DNA from: Psychromonas aquimarina ATCC BAA-1526 | GTDB taxonomy: Bacteria; Pseudomonadota; Gammaproteobacteria; Enterobacterales; Psychromonadaceae | Direction of reading: 5' to 3' | Length of the DNA: 64,000 bases | Assembly (NCBI RefSeq): GCF_000428725.1 | Contig: NZ_AUAM01000016.1 | Location: forward strand, 1-64,000 | Part shown: one piece after another, positions 8,848-17,856 of the stretch | Layout: each line of letters starts with the position of its first letter | Position numbering within the stretch: the stretch's first letter is position 1 | Made by a program: the position numbers and the translations under genes | The notes under the pieces: model-generated | The model's database searches: none | What the model was told of the DNA's origin: nothing | The model's input: the letters and a program-made list of their open reading frames with translations, nothing else

Positions 8848-9813
8848 TTACTGCGCCTTGTCCCGGCCCATCAGCTCCCACATCTGATGGGCGATGCTGT
8901 ACTGCGGAATGCCCTGTTCATCAAGGCTGTCGGTATCCACCCGCCAGGCGAAGATGCCTCGGGCGCCGTGCTCTCTGGCGATATCAATAAACGGCTGCGG
9001 TGAATCAGACGGGCGGTTGTGGATTTCACTGGCTAAACCGATTAGCATTTTTGATACATCCACACCGCTGTCTGCAAACTGGTCGATAAAATGGAAGCGC
9101 TCGCCCCAGTAAGTCTGCAGGTTTACATAATCAAAATTATCATTAACCACTTTTCCATCCCATACCGCCAGTGAGGTATGATCCGGTGTAATAGTTAACA
9201 GATAGGGATTATCACCGCGCTTATCTTCAATGCTTGCTTTGTCCAGGCGTTCTCTGAGTGCCTTAACCAGCGCTGTAAACTGAGGCAGGGTAATAGGATC
9301 TCCTTCAATTTCATAATCCATATCGAAACCGTCAAGCTTATGAGCACGTATCATTGTAACTACGCTTTCGGCAAATACCTGCGGATTCTGTGCGCTTTTC
9401 CAGTAATCCTGTATGCTCCAGCCTTCAGAAATAAGCAGTTTAATATCAGGATTTTTTTCACGGGCTAATTCAACTATCTGGTCGATACGCTCCTGATCGC
9501 TGAAAGGCGCTTCTTTATGAGCATTTTCATAACCTAACTCGTAGATTCCGTCACCATCTTGATCATAGGGATGAGCAAAAGCGATATACACAAAATCCAT
9601 CTTTTCAAAGGGGGTATCATCGCGCAGGCGGTTTTCCCAGTCATCACCAAAAATACCAAAAAAGTGACCTATCAGCTGGGTATTTTCTGCTTTATCCCGG
9701 CTGCTCTTTCCTTGACTGCTGTCGATACTGCTGCAGCCGCTTAATGCTGTCAGAGCAAGCGCTATGGTCAGCAGTGTGATTGTGAATATATATTTTTTTA
9801 CTATCTTGAACAT
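8848..9813 (-). CDS. GH18 endo-beta-N-acetylglucosaminidase/chitinase-like lipoprotein
   Basis: This 321-residue lipoprotein has the lipobox LSGC followed by S-S, which predicts the outer membrane. The GH18 catalytic motif reads DGFDMDYE, with E168 as the acid and D166 as the helper. The later strand motif YVNLQTYW also fits the GH18 barrel. GH18 includes chitinases and the Endo F/H/S enzymes that cut the chitobiose core of N-glycans. The gene follows a GH92 alpha-mannosidase by 105 bases on the same strand and sits beside four more, which argues for N-glycan release. Without an alignment, chitin-oligosaccharide hydrolysis cannot be excluded. Confidence 0.85.
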   Translation of the reverse strand: MFKIVKKYIFTITLLTIALALTALSGCSSIDSSQGKSSRDKAENTQLIGHFFGIFGDDWENRLRDDTPFEKMDFVYIAFAHPYDQDGDGIYELGYENAHKEAPFSDQERIDQIVELAREKNPDIKLLISEGWSIQDYWKSAQNPQVFAESVVTMIRAHKLDGFDMDYEIEGDPITLPQFTALVKALRERLDKASIEDKRGDNPYLLTITPDHTSLAVWDGKVVNDNFDYVNLQTYWGERFHFIDQFADSGVDVSKMLIGLASEIHNRPSDSPQPFIDIAREHGARGIFAWRVDTDSLDEQGIPQYSIAHQMWELMGRDKAQ

Positions 9814-9886
9814 GGAGTTTTCCTAAGTTATCTGGCATTTATGAGGGATAGAAAGATGTATGTATTTCTTTATCGGGGCAGTGAAG

Positions 9887-9908
9887 CCACCGCATATTAA
9901 TGCGGCGG
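9887..9908 (-). other. intercistronic hairpin between GH92 and GH18 genes
   Basis: Arms CCACCGCAT and ATGCGGCGG pair with one G-T. No T-run follows on the minus strand, so read-through from the GH92 gene into the GH18 gene is likely, with the hairpin protecting the upstream message. Confidence 0.4.
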
Positions 9909-9918
9909 CGGTTTGGGA

Positions 9919-12213
9919 TTAAGACTGGGGAGGTGTTGCACTCATAACAAAGTGCAGGGTACCGCCGGCTTTAAATTCGCTGTGGTCAAAGAACAGACCT
10001 TCGCTCAGCGGCTGACCGTTAATGCTGACCGATTTGACATATAAATTGTCCGGGCCGTTATTTTCTGCAGTAATGGTAAATTCACCGTTTTCTACCGGTA
10101 TGGTCGCTTTGTCAAACAGCGGGCGTCCTATGGTATAGGTACTGTCTCCCGGCGTTATCTGATAGAAACCTAATGCGCTTAAGACGTACCAGGCGGACAT
10201 CTGACCGACATCTTCATTACCGACAATGCCTTCGGGAGTTGCCAGATAAAACTCTTCGAGGATCTGGTCAACATACTCCTGGGTTTTCCACGGCGTACTG
10301 GTGTAGTTATACAGATAAGGCACATGCTGATCCGGTTCATTACCATGTACATACTGGCCGATTAAACCTGTCATATCTGCTGTGCCTTCCTGCTCTTCAG
10401 CATTAAATAATCCGTCCAGATTTTTCCTGAAGTCCTCTTCGCCGCCCATCAGTGTTTTTAAACCGTTGATATCATGCGGAGCAAACCAGGTCCACTGCCA
10501 GCTGTTTCCTTCGGTATAATCACCGGTTTCATGCTCGGCATTGTAGGGGTCAAAAGGTGTACGCCAGCTGCTGTCTAATAATACCGGACGCATAAAGCCG
10601 CTGACATTATGCTCACTGTATTCAGCCGGGTTATAGTCGAAATAACGCTCAAAACCTTTAGAGCGCTGCATATAAGTATCATATACCTGCTGATTACCGG
10701 CGAGCTGCGCAATCTGCGCGATACACCAGTCGTAATAAGCATTCTCTAAGCCGTAGGAGACTGACTCGGCGGTTTCATCTGCCGGTGCAAATCCTTCTTC
10801 ATCTATATATTTGATATGCAGGGTCATTACTTTACTGAGCAGTTCCTGGTCCCAGTGCTGGAAGTCTTCTGGATGCCAGGTAGAGCTGGCAATACCTGCC
10901 AGCATTGCATCTTCAAAGTCCTGTGGGGTGAATTCCTGCGGGTATTTGATCATCGCATCGGCAATCACAGATACCGCCGGGTAACCGACCATAGTGCCGG
11001 TGTAGTTACCGTGCAGTTCCCATTTCGGCAGCAGACCGCCTTCTTTTTGTTTTTGGATTAAATTCATGGCGTAATCTACGGCACGCTGCGGTTCGGTGAT
11101 GGTTTTCAGCGGATGCAGAGCACGGAAGGTATCCCACATGGAGTAAACCGTGTAGTTGGTTTTGCCGTCGAAGTTCTGGTAAATGTTTTTATCCATGCCC
11201 GGATACTGACCGTCCACATCCTGATGGATCATCGGCGCCAGTTTAGTGTGATAAAGCGCGCTGTAGAAAATAGTTTTTTCTGTTTCTGTGCCGCCTTCAA
11301 TCTGGAAGCTCTCTAAGCTGTCTTTCCACTTGTTTTCTGCCTGAGCACGGGCCTGATCAAAGTTTATGGATGCTGCTTCAGCATTAAGATTGTCTTCAGC
11401 GCCTTGTGTGCTGACCGGTGACAGGGCGACTTTTATTTCGATCGGACTCTCTGAAGGTTCAAACTCAATAAAGCTGACCACATCTTTACCGTTAGCCGTG
11501 CTGCCGTCGACCTGTTCTCCTTCATTAGTGATAGTGTATGACTTGATAGGCGATGAAAATTTGGCGATAAAGAATACCTGTTGACCATCTGCCCAGCCGC
11601 CGCTGATACGTTTACCTATAATGGTGTTTTCATCTACAAAGGTGATTTCATTTTCCAGGCTTACTCCGCCCCAGTCTTCATTGAGGGTATGACCGAGATC
11701 CACTTTTAGTTTCTGAGACTGCTGATCTGCGTATGTGTAGCGGTGCAGGCCGACACGCTGTGTTGCGGTCAGCTCTGCATTAATACCTGAATCATCCAGC
11801 TTAACCTGATAATAACCGGCACCCGCCTGTTCATTACTTTTCTGGAATTTTGAAGACTCACGCTGCTGATCATCACTGTAGGGCATAAACAGAATATCGC
11901 CGAGATCCCCGATACCGGTGCCGCTTAAATGGGTATGGCTGAAGCCGTATACCGTGTCGTCATCGTAATGATAGCCGCTGGAAGAGTGCCAGCCGGTTAA
12001 ATGTGTATCCGGGCTAAGCTGCACAAAACCTTCCGGCACAACTGCACCCGGGAAAGTGTGGCCGTTGAACCCGGTGCCGATAAAGGGATCAACATACTGC
12101 AGTACATTGACCGGTTCGGACGGATCCGTCTCCTCAGTTGTTTCTGAGTTGCAGCCTGCTAGTGATGTAATGGCGGCGGTGAGTGCAATGACCAGTGTGC
12201 GTTTTTTGAACAT
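9919..12213 (-). CDS. GH92 alpha-mannosidase lipoprotein (copy 1)
   Basis: This 764-residue protein is an exo-acting, calcium-dependent alpha-mannosidase of family GH92. The lipobox is LAGC (C21) followed by Asn, so outer-membrane sorting is expected. GH92 marks are the N-terminal VDPFIGTG, the SHTHLSGTG loop, the YSMWDTFRA core strand, YTEGNSWQW with E568 as the presumed acid, and the GNEDVGQMSAWY acidic motif near the C-terminus. It is closest by eye to copy 4 (shared YDWCIAQIA and NEPD(Q/H)H segments). It leads the minus-strand GH18 operon and is divergent from copies 2-5. Which linkage it cuts (alpha-1,2, 1,3, 1,4 or 1,6) is not readable here. Confidence 0.95.
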   Translation of the reverse strand: MFKKRTLVIALTAAITSLAGCNSETTEETDPSEPVNVLQYVDPFIGTGFNGHTFPGAVVPEGFVQLSPDTHLTGWHSSSGYHYDDDTVYGFSHTHLSGTGIGDLGDILFMPYSDDQQRESSKFQKSNEQAGAGYYQVKLDDSGINAELTATQRVGLHRYTYADQQSQKLKVDLGHTLNEDWGGVSLENEITFVDENTIIGKRISGGWADGQQVFFIAKFSSPIKSYTITNEGEQVDGSTANGKDVVSFIEFEPSESPIEIKVALSPVSTQGAEDNLNAEAASINFDQARAQAENKWKDSLESFQIEGGTETEKTIFYSALYHTKLAPMIHQDVDGQYPGMDKNIYQNFDGKTNYTVYSMWDTFRALHPLKTITEPQRAVDYAMNLIQKQKEGGLLPKWELHGNYTGTMVGYPAVSVIADAMIKYPQEFTPQDFEDAMLAGIASSTWHPEDFQHWDQELLSKVMTLHIKYIDEEGFAPADETAESVSYGLENAYYDWCIAQIAQLAGNQQVYDTYMQRSKGFERYFDYNPAEYSEHNVSGFMRPVLLDSSWRTPFDPYNAEHETGDYTEGNSWQWTWFAPHDINGLKTLMGGEEDFRKNLDGLFNAEEQEGTADMTGLIGQYVHGNEPDQHVPYLYNYTSTPWKTQEYVDQILEEFYLATPEGIVGNEDVGQMSAWYVLSALGFYQITPGDSTYTIGRPLFDKATIPVENGEFTITAENNGPDNLYVKSVSINGQPLSEGLFFDHSEFKAGGTLHFVMSATPPQS

Positions 12214-12407
12214 AAGAGACCTCTAGTTTAAGTGAATCAAACACGATGTAATTTATTAACAGTGCGTCCCAGCATGCTCTGCTGCGCTCCGGCAGTCTTC
12301 ATAGAGACGATATTATGCTTTGATACTTACCAAGAGATAGGTGAAAAATGTGCTTTTTATAGGACTTATGTAACCAGGAAAATGTTTTGTGACTGCACTC
12401 TCAATAA

Positions 12408-12671
12408 GGGCCTGTTTATCTTTGCTCTTTGTTCCTGCTGGAGGCTATTTTTGTGCTCAGCAAGGCAGAAGTCATGCAGTGTAGTCACTCTACATTAATG
12501 ACTGATAACGATGTTGAGTGTAAAAATAGCCCCAGCCCTTCGGGTTGAGGCTGAAAATCCCTCACTCTGCGTTGCTCATCACTCATTTAGAACAACTAAA
12601 CTTCATTCTTCGCGCCTTGATTGAGAAACTTTCAGTCTCAACAGGGGCAATTTTCAAAGATAAACAGGCCC
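12408..12671. repeat. MITE-like inverted-repeat element in the GH92 divergent promoter region
   Basis: The ends GGGCCTGTTTATCTTTG (12408-12424) and its exact complement (12655-12671) bound 264 bases without a gene. Inside, the two halves are related to each other: each contains an AAGGC...GAA...AGT motif followed by ATGA and GAGTG. The second half (AAGGCGCGAAGAATGAAG on the minus strand) resembles a repeat I recall as common in marine gammaproteobacteria. It lies in the 655-base gap between GH92 copies 1 and 2. The remainder of that gap (12214-12407 and 12672-12868) must hold both promoters, but I can point to no clear boxes. Confidence 0.6.
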
Positions 12672-12868
12672 TAGATAAAAGCGTTGTAAATGAGAGCATT
12701 ATCTCACTTTTCCGGGGCGGGTAATTTAGTCCAGTAATTGCGTCAATAATCCCATTTAAAGCATTGCGAAGCGCAGGTTAGTATTTCTGCGCAAAAAACA
12801 AACAGCAGTGAAATTCCCCGTACAGTCTGGTTATCTGCATGGGGATCTTTATCAGATTAGGAGTGGTT

Positions 12869-15178
12869 ATGTTTAAACGTTCTATTGTAACGCTTGCAGT
12901 TGCAGCCGTAGTCGGCCTCAGCGGTTGTAATTCCGAAGACACTAATTCAGGAGAGGGCGGCGATCAGCCTGAATATTATAAAGTGCTTGATTATGTTGAT
13001 CCGTTTGTCGGTACCGGCCCTGACGGGCATACTTTTCCCGGAGCGGTTTATCCTTCCGGTATGGTGCAGTTAAGCCCGGATATCACTATGGAAGGCTGGG
13101 GCTCGGCAGCCGGTTATTTTGATGACGGCACCATCCATGACATTCCGGTTTACGGTTTCAGTCATACTCACTTAAGCGGCACCGGTATTACCGATCTCGG
13201 GGATATATTAATACTGCCCTATGCGGATCAGAAAAATGCCGTTTATAACACTTTTGATAAAGACTCTGAAAGCGCGACACCCGGGTATTATTCGATGCTG
13301 TTAAAGCGCGATAATATTAAAGCGGAGCTGACCGCCAGCCCGCGTGTGGGTTATCATAAATACAGTTTTGCCGAGGATCAGATTCAGTTTATTAAACTAG
13401 ATTTAGCGCATACCCTGAATGCCAGCTGGGGTAACGATCCGGATCCGACCTTCAATGAAATTGAAATCATTGATGAGTATACGGTTCGCGGTCATCGTAA
13501 GAGTAATTTATGGGCGAAAAATCAAAGCGTCTATTTCTATGCGAAATTCTCTTCTCCGATTATCAGCAGCAGAATCGTTGCCGATGATATTGATATTGAT
13601 TTGTCAGAGTCCAGCGGCAATATCGAAGCGAACGAAATAGTCTCTTACTTTGAGTTTGCGCCTTCAGATAAACCGCTTGAAGTCCGTCTGGCTATATCAC
13701 CAACCAGTGTACAGGGCGCGCAGTTAAACCTTGAAGCTGAAGTTCCTGACTGGGGATTTGACAATGTATTGGCGAATGCACAGAAAACCTGGGCGGATGA
13801 GCTGAGCAGCGTTGCAGTTGAGGGCGGTACAGCAACCGAGAAGACCAACTTCTATACCGCGCTTTATCATACTCAGATTGCGCCGATGATTTTCCAGGAT
13901 GTTGACGGCCAGTACCGTGCTATGGATCCGGAGCAGACGATTAAACAGGCAGACGAAACACCGAATTATACGATTTATTCCATGTGGGATACCTTCCGTG
14001 CCTTCCATCCGCTGCAGACGGTTATTAATCCAGATAAAGCGCAGGATTATGTGAATGATCTTATTCGTAAACAGCAGGACGGCGGCTTACTGCCGAAATG
14101 GGAACTGCACGGTCATTATACCGGTACTATGGTTGGTTATCCGGCGGTATCGATTATAGCCGATGCGGTCACCAAAGGTTTTGAAGTTGATATTAACGAT
14201 GCGCTGCACGCTCTGAAAGAAACCACTATTTATGATCTGTCGCGTTTTCCTGACTGGGATCAGGGAACGCTCGGCGGGGTGCAGAATATTCAGATGCAGG
14301 ATCATATCAATCTGGGTATTGTGCCGCACGGCTGGTGGAACTCCGCATCCTACGGTATTGAATACTCCTATTATGACTGGGCCGTTTCTGAAGTTGCCGC
14401 GATTGCCGGTGACGAAGTAACTAAACAGGAATATCAGAAACGTTCTCAATATTATCTTAATTACTGGGATCCGCAGGAACGTTACTTCCGTGCAGTTAAT
14501 GCAGACGGCTCATTTTATCTGCCTGAAGGAGAAACTGAATTTGACCCCTACCTTGTTGATGAGTTTGCCTTTACCGAAGGTAATGCATGGCAGTGGAAAT
14601 GGCAGATTTTCCATGACTTTGACAATCTAGAAACCTTGATCGGCGGCCCGGATCAGTTTAAGCAGGATCTGCTGGCACTCTTTGAAGCGGATGAGTCAAC
14701 CAGCGGTGAAGATCTGCCGGATATGACCGGATTTATTGGCCAGTATATGCATGGTAATGAGCCTTCACATCATATTGCTTATTTGTGGAACAGAACCGAT
14801 GAAGCATGGCGTACCCAGGAGTATCTGGATCGGGTGATGCGTGAGTTCTACACACCGACACCGGACGGGCTGATCGGTAATGAAGATGTCGGACAGATGT
14901 CAGCCTGGTATGTGCTGAGTGCCATGGGCTTTTATCAGGTAACACCGGGCATTCCGGAATACACCATAGGTCGTCCGCTGTTCAGCAGGGTAGAAATAAA
15001 ACTGCCGGACGGGGTGTTTACTATTACTGCGAATAATAACAGTCCGGCTAATAAGTATGTTAAAGAGGTGACTATCAATGGTGTGCCGTTAGGTAAAAAC
15101 TGGACATTTAAACATAGCGATATTACCGCAGGCGGCGAGCTGCGTTTTGAAATGACAGGTAAAAAGCCTGCTTCATAA
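12869..15178 (+). CDS. GH92 alpha-mannosidase lipoprotein (copy 2)
   Basis: This 769-residue protein has the lipobox LSGC (C20) then Asn, predicting the outer membrane. The start at 12869 (MFKRS...) is chosen over an ATG 30 bases earlier because AGGAG lies just before it and the signal peptide then begins normally. GH92 motifs: VDPFVGTG, SHTHLSGTG, YSMWDTFRA, FTEGNAWQW (E570) and GNEDVGQMSAWY. It pairs most closely with copy 3 (shared VGYHKYSF and NEPSHH). It ends at a terminator-like hairpin, so it may be transcribed separately from copy 3. Confidence 0.95.
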   Translation: MFKRSIVTLAVAAVVGLSGCNSEDTNSGEGGDQPEYYKVLDYVDPFVGTGPDGHTFPGAVYPSGMVQLSPDITMEGWGSAAGYFDDGTIHDIPVYGFSHTHLSGTGITDLGDILILPYADQKNAVYNTFDKDSESATPGYYSMLLKRDNIKAELTASPRVGYHKYSFAEDQIQFIKLDLAHTLNASWGNDPDPTFNEIEIIDEYTVRGHRKSNLWAKNQSVYFYAKFSSPIISSRIVADDIDIDLSESSGNIEANEIVSYFEFAPSDKPLEVRLAISPTSVQGAQLNLEAEVPDWGFDNVLANAQKTWADELSSVAVEGGTATEKTNFYTALYHTQIAPMIFQDVDGQYRAMDPEQTIKQADETPNYTIYSMWDTFRAFHPLQTVINPDKAQDYVNDLIRKQQDGGLLPKWELHGHYTGTMVGYPAVSIIADAVTKGFEVDINDALHALKETTIYDLSRFPDWDQGTLGGVQNIQMQDHINLGIVPHGWWNSASYGIEYSYYDWAVSEVAAIAGDEVTKQEYQKRSQYYLNYWDPQERYFRAVNADGSFYLPEGETEFDPYLVDEFAFTEGNAWQWKWQIFHDFDNLETLIGGPDQFKQDLLALFEADESTSGEDLPDMTGFIGQYMHGNEPSHHIAYLWNRTDEAWRTQEYLDRVMREFYTPTPDGLIGNEDVGQMSAWYVLSAMGFYQVTPGIPEYTIGRPLFSRVEIKLPDGVFTITANNNSPANKYVKEVTINGVPLGKNWTFKHSDITAGGELRFEMTGKKPAS

Positions 15179-15214
15179 ACCGCCTCTATAGTAGTATTTT
15201 AAGTTGTACGTAAG

Positions 15215-15248
15215 TGCTTGTTATTAAATGTGATAACAGGCATTTTTT
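15215..15248 (+). terminator. intrinsic terminator after GH92 copy 2
   Basis: A 10-bp stem (TGCTTGTTAT with ATAACAGGCA, one G-T pair) is followed directly by six T residues. It separates copies 2 and 3, whose gap of 239 bases also has room for a promoter. Confidence 0.8.
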
Positions 15249-15417
15249 GCTTTCTGTTATTTACCCGGTAGATAACATGAGAGGCAAATCACATCATTTT
15301 TCGCTGGTTACAAATGTGCAGCTAATGCGTAATTAATTCTATATCCGTGCCTTTTTATTTTTCACATAATCCCTGCATATTCATTATTTATAAAAAGTAA
15401 TTATCCAAGGAGATATT

Positions 15418-17721
15418 ATGTTTAAGAAAAGGTTTGTTCCGCTGGCTATAGCAATGGCTCTGGGCATATCAGGATGTAATTCTGATTCAAGCAGCGAAGA
15501 AGGCGGCGGCGGTGACGGCGGAGTCGTTGATACAAATGTGCTTGATTATGTGGATCCGTTTATCGGTACCGCGGCTTCCGGTCATACTTTCCCCGGCGCG
15601 GTTGTTCCTCAGGGCATGGTGCAGCTGAGCCCGGATACAACCTTAGAGGGCTGGGACTCTGCCAGTGGTTACCATGATGCCAGTGATTATAAGAAAGGCA
15701 TCATTATCGATAAAGATATTCCCGTTTACGGTTTCAGCCATACCCATCTTAGCGGTACCGGCGTCACCGATTTAGGCGACATATTAGTTCTGCCTTATAC
15801 AAGTGAAGAAAATGCCGAGCAGAATACCTTTGATAAAGACTCCGAGCAGGCCTCGGCCGGTTATTACAAAGTGGTGTTAAATGATTCGCAGATTGAGGCG
15901 CAGTTAACCACATCAACACGTGTTGGTTATCATAAATACAGCTTCCCGGAAGGCAGTGACAGAAAAGTCAAACTGGATATCGGCCATACTTTGAAAGCCA
16001 ACGGCGGCGAGAGCATTGTTAATGAGATTGAAGTGGTTGATGCTTATACCGTACGCGGTTACAGAAAAAGCGGCTCCTGGGTTAAAAATCATAAGATATA
16101 TTTCTATGCTAAATTCTCCGCACCGATTGCTGAGGCCTTTACACGTAATCAGGACGACGAACAGCGTCCGCTAGTTTATGGTGAAGTACAGAGTGATATT
16201 GATATTGCCGCTTATTTAGATTTCGGATCAGAAAGCAGCGAGGCGGTTGAAATCCGTGTTGGTCTGTCGCCGGTAGACTGGCAGGGAGCAGAGGCTAATC
16301 TGGCTGCTGAAGTGCCTGATTTTGGTTTTGACAAGGTGAAGACGGATGCTGAAGCTGCCTGGAGCAAAGAGCTGTCGGTGATTGAAGTAAAAGGCGGCAC
16401 GGATGTCGAGAAAACCAATTTTTACAGCGGCTTTTATCACAGCCAGATTGCACCGATTGTGTTTGAAGATGTGGACGGCCGCTATCGTGACTTATTAGGC
16501 AATATTCGCGAAGGCAGCGGATTAACTAACTACTCAATTTATTCGATGTGGGATACCTTCCGCGCCGTGCATCCGCTGCAGACTATTATCTATCCGCAGC
16601 GTGCGCAGGACTTTGCAAATGATCTGATCCGCAAACAGCAGGAAGCCGGTATTCTTCCTAAATGGGAAGCTCATTCAAGCTACACGGGCACCATGATAGG
16701 TTACCCGTCGGTGGCGATTATTGCCGATGCTATTGTTAAAGGTATGGATGTGGATCCGAATACAGCACTGCTGGGTGCCGTTGAAAGCTCAACCTATCAT
16801 CCGGAAGATTTCCCGCAGATCCCTGATGAAACTTTGGCGTCATTGATGCCGGGACAGTACAGCTATTACGAAGCATATAAGTACATCCAGGTACCAAACT
16901 GGAACTCGGTTTCCTATGCGCTGGAGATGTCTTATTACGACTGGACTATTGCGCAGATTGCTTTGGCTGCCGGTAATACCGCCGCTTATGATAAATATAT
17001 GGATCGCAGCACCTGGTCGCAGAATCACTGGGATCCGGAAGAGAAGTACTTTGTTCCCGTTGACGAGAACGGTGACAAGATTGCCGAGTTTGACCCGTAC
17101 AAGGTGGATCACTACTGGTTTACGGAAGGTAATGCATGGCAGTGGCAGTGGACACTGATGCAGGATCTGGATCGTTTAACCGAATTAATGGGCGGCACAA
17201 ACGGTTTGAATCAGAAATTAGACGAGTTGTTTACTGCAGAGTCTAATGAAGGTGATCTGCAGGATATGACAGGTTATATCGGTCAGTATGTACATGGCAA
17301 TGAACCTTCTCACCATGTGATCTATTTATACAACCGTACCAATGAAACCTGGAAAACTCAGGAATATCTAGATCAAGTTTATAAGGACTTTTACCACAAT
17401 GGCCCCGACGGTCTGATTGGTAACGAGGATGTTGGTCAGATGTCCGCCTGGTACATTATGAGCGCTATGGGTTTCTATCAGATCACGCCTGGAGACCCGA
17501 CTTACACTATCGGCCGTCCAATATTTGATGAAGTCATTATTAACCTGCCTGACGGTGAGTTTAAAGTGACTGCTGAAAATAATGGTCCGAATAACCTCTA
17601 TGTGAAGGAAGTGACCATTAACGGTAAACCTCTGGATCAGTTTAATACCTTCAAACACAGTGAAATTTATGCCGGTGGTGAACTGCATTTTGTAATGACC
17701 GCCGAGAAACCAGCAATATAA
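15418..17721 (+). CDS. GH92 alpha-mannosidase lipoprotein (copy 3)
   Basis: This 767-residue protein starts at an ATG preceded by AAGGAG. The lipobox ISGC (C20) is followed by Asn and then a glycine-rich linker, so the enzyme is probably tethered to the outer membrane. GH92 motifs include VDPFIGTA, SHTHLSGTG, YSMWDTFRA, FTEGNAWQW (E570) and GNEDVGQMSAWY. It carries a longer loop after YHDASDYKKG than copy 1, similar in place to the YFDDGTIHD loop of copy 2; these loops border the substrate pocket in GH92 structures, so linkage preference may differ. It has its own terminator. Confidence 0.95.
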   Translation: MFKKRFVPLAIAMALGISGCNSDSSSEEGGGGDGGVVDTNVLDYVDPFIGTAASGHTFPGAVVPQGMVQLSPDTTLEGWDSASGYHDASDYKKGIIIDKDIPVYGFSHTHLSGTGVTDLGDILVLPYTSEENAEQNTFDKDSEQASAGYYKVVLNDSQIEAQLTTSTRVGYHKYSFPEGSDRKVKLDIGHTLKANGGESIVNEIEVVDAYTVRGYRKSGSWVKNHKIYFYAKFSAPIAEAFTRNQDDEQRPLVYGEVQSDIDIAAYLDFGSESSEAVEIRVGLSPVDWQGAEANLAAEVPDFGFDKVKTDAEAAWSKELSVIEVKGGTDVEKTNFYSGFYHSQIAPIVFEDVDGRYRDLLGNIREGSGLTNYSIYSMWDTFRAVHPLQTIIYPQRAQDFANDLIRKQQEAGILPKWEAHSSYTGTMIGYPSVAIIADAIVKGMDVDPNTALLGAVESSTYHPEDFPQIPDETLASLMPGQYSYYEAYKYIQVPNWNSVSYALEMSYYDWTIAQIALAAGNTAAYDKYMDRSTWSQNHWDPEEKYFVPVDENGDKIAEFDPYKVDHYWFTEGNAWQWQWTLMQDLDRLTELMGGTNGLNQKLDELFTAESNEGDLQDMTGYIGQYVHGNEPSHHVIYLYNRTNETWKTQEYLDQVYKDFYHNGPDGLIGNEDVGQMSAWYIMSAMGFYQITPGDPTYTIGRPIFDEVIINLPDGEFKVTAENNGPNNLYVKEVTINGKPLDQFNTFKHSEIYAGGELHFVMTAEKPAI

Positions 17722-17728
17722 AACCGAC

Positions 17729-17760
17729 AAGGTAAGGGACTGATTATCCCTTACCTTTTT
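17729..17760 (+). terminator. intrinsic terminator after GH92 copy 3
   Basis: A perfect 10-bp stem (AAGGTAAGGG with CCCTTACCTT) with a 9-base loop is followed by a T-run. Copy 4 begins 97 bases later. Confidence 0.9.
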
Positions 17761-17856
17761 CTACACAGTTCCCTGCCGTTTTTTAATTCTTCTCTAATAG
17801 AGAGGCGGCTTAACTGTATCTGAATTTTACGATTATTTAAGATTTATGGAGATAAT

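Noticed and set aside
12232-12498. 88-codon plus-strand open frame between GH92 copies 1 and 2
   Set aside because: It runs into the inverted-repeat element, shows no domain pattern, and occupies the promoter region of the divergent genes.
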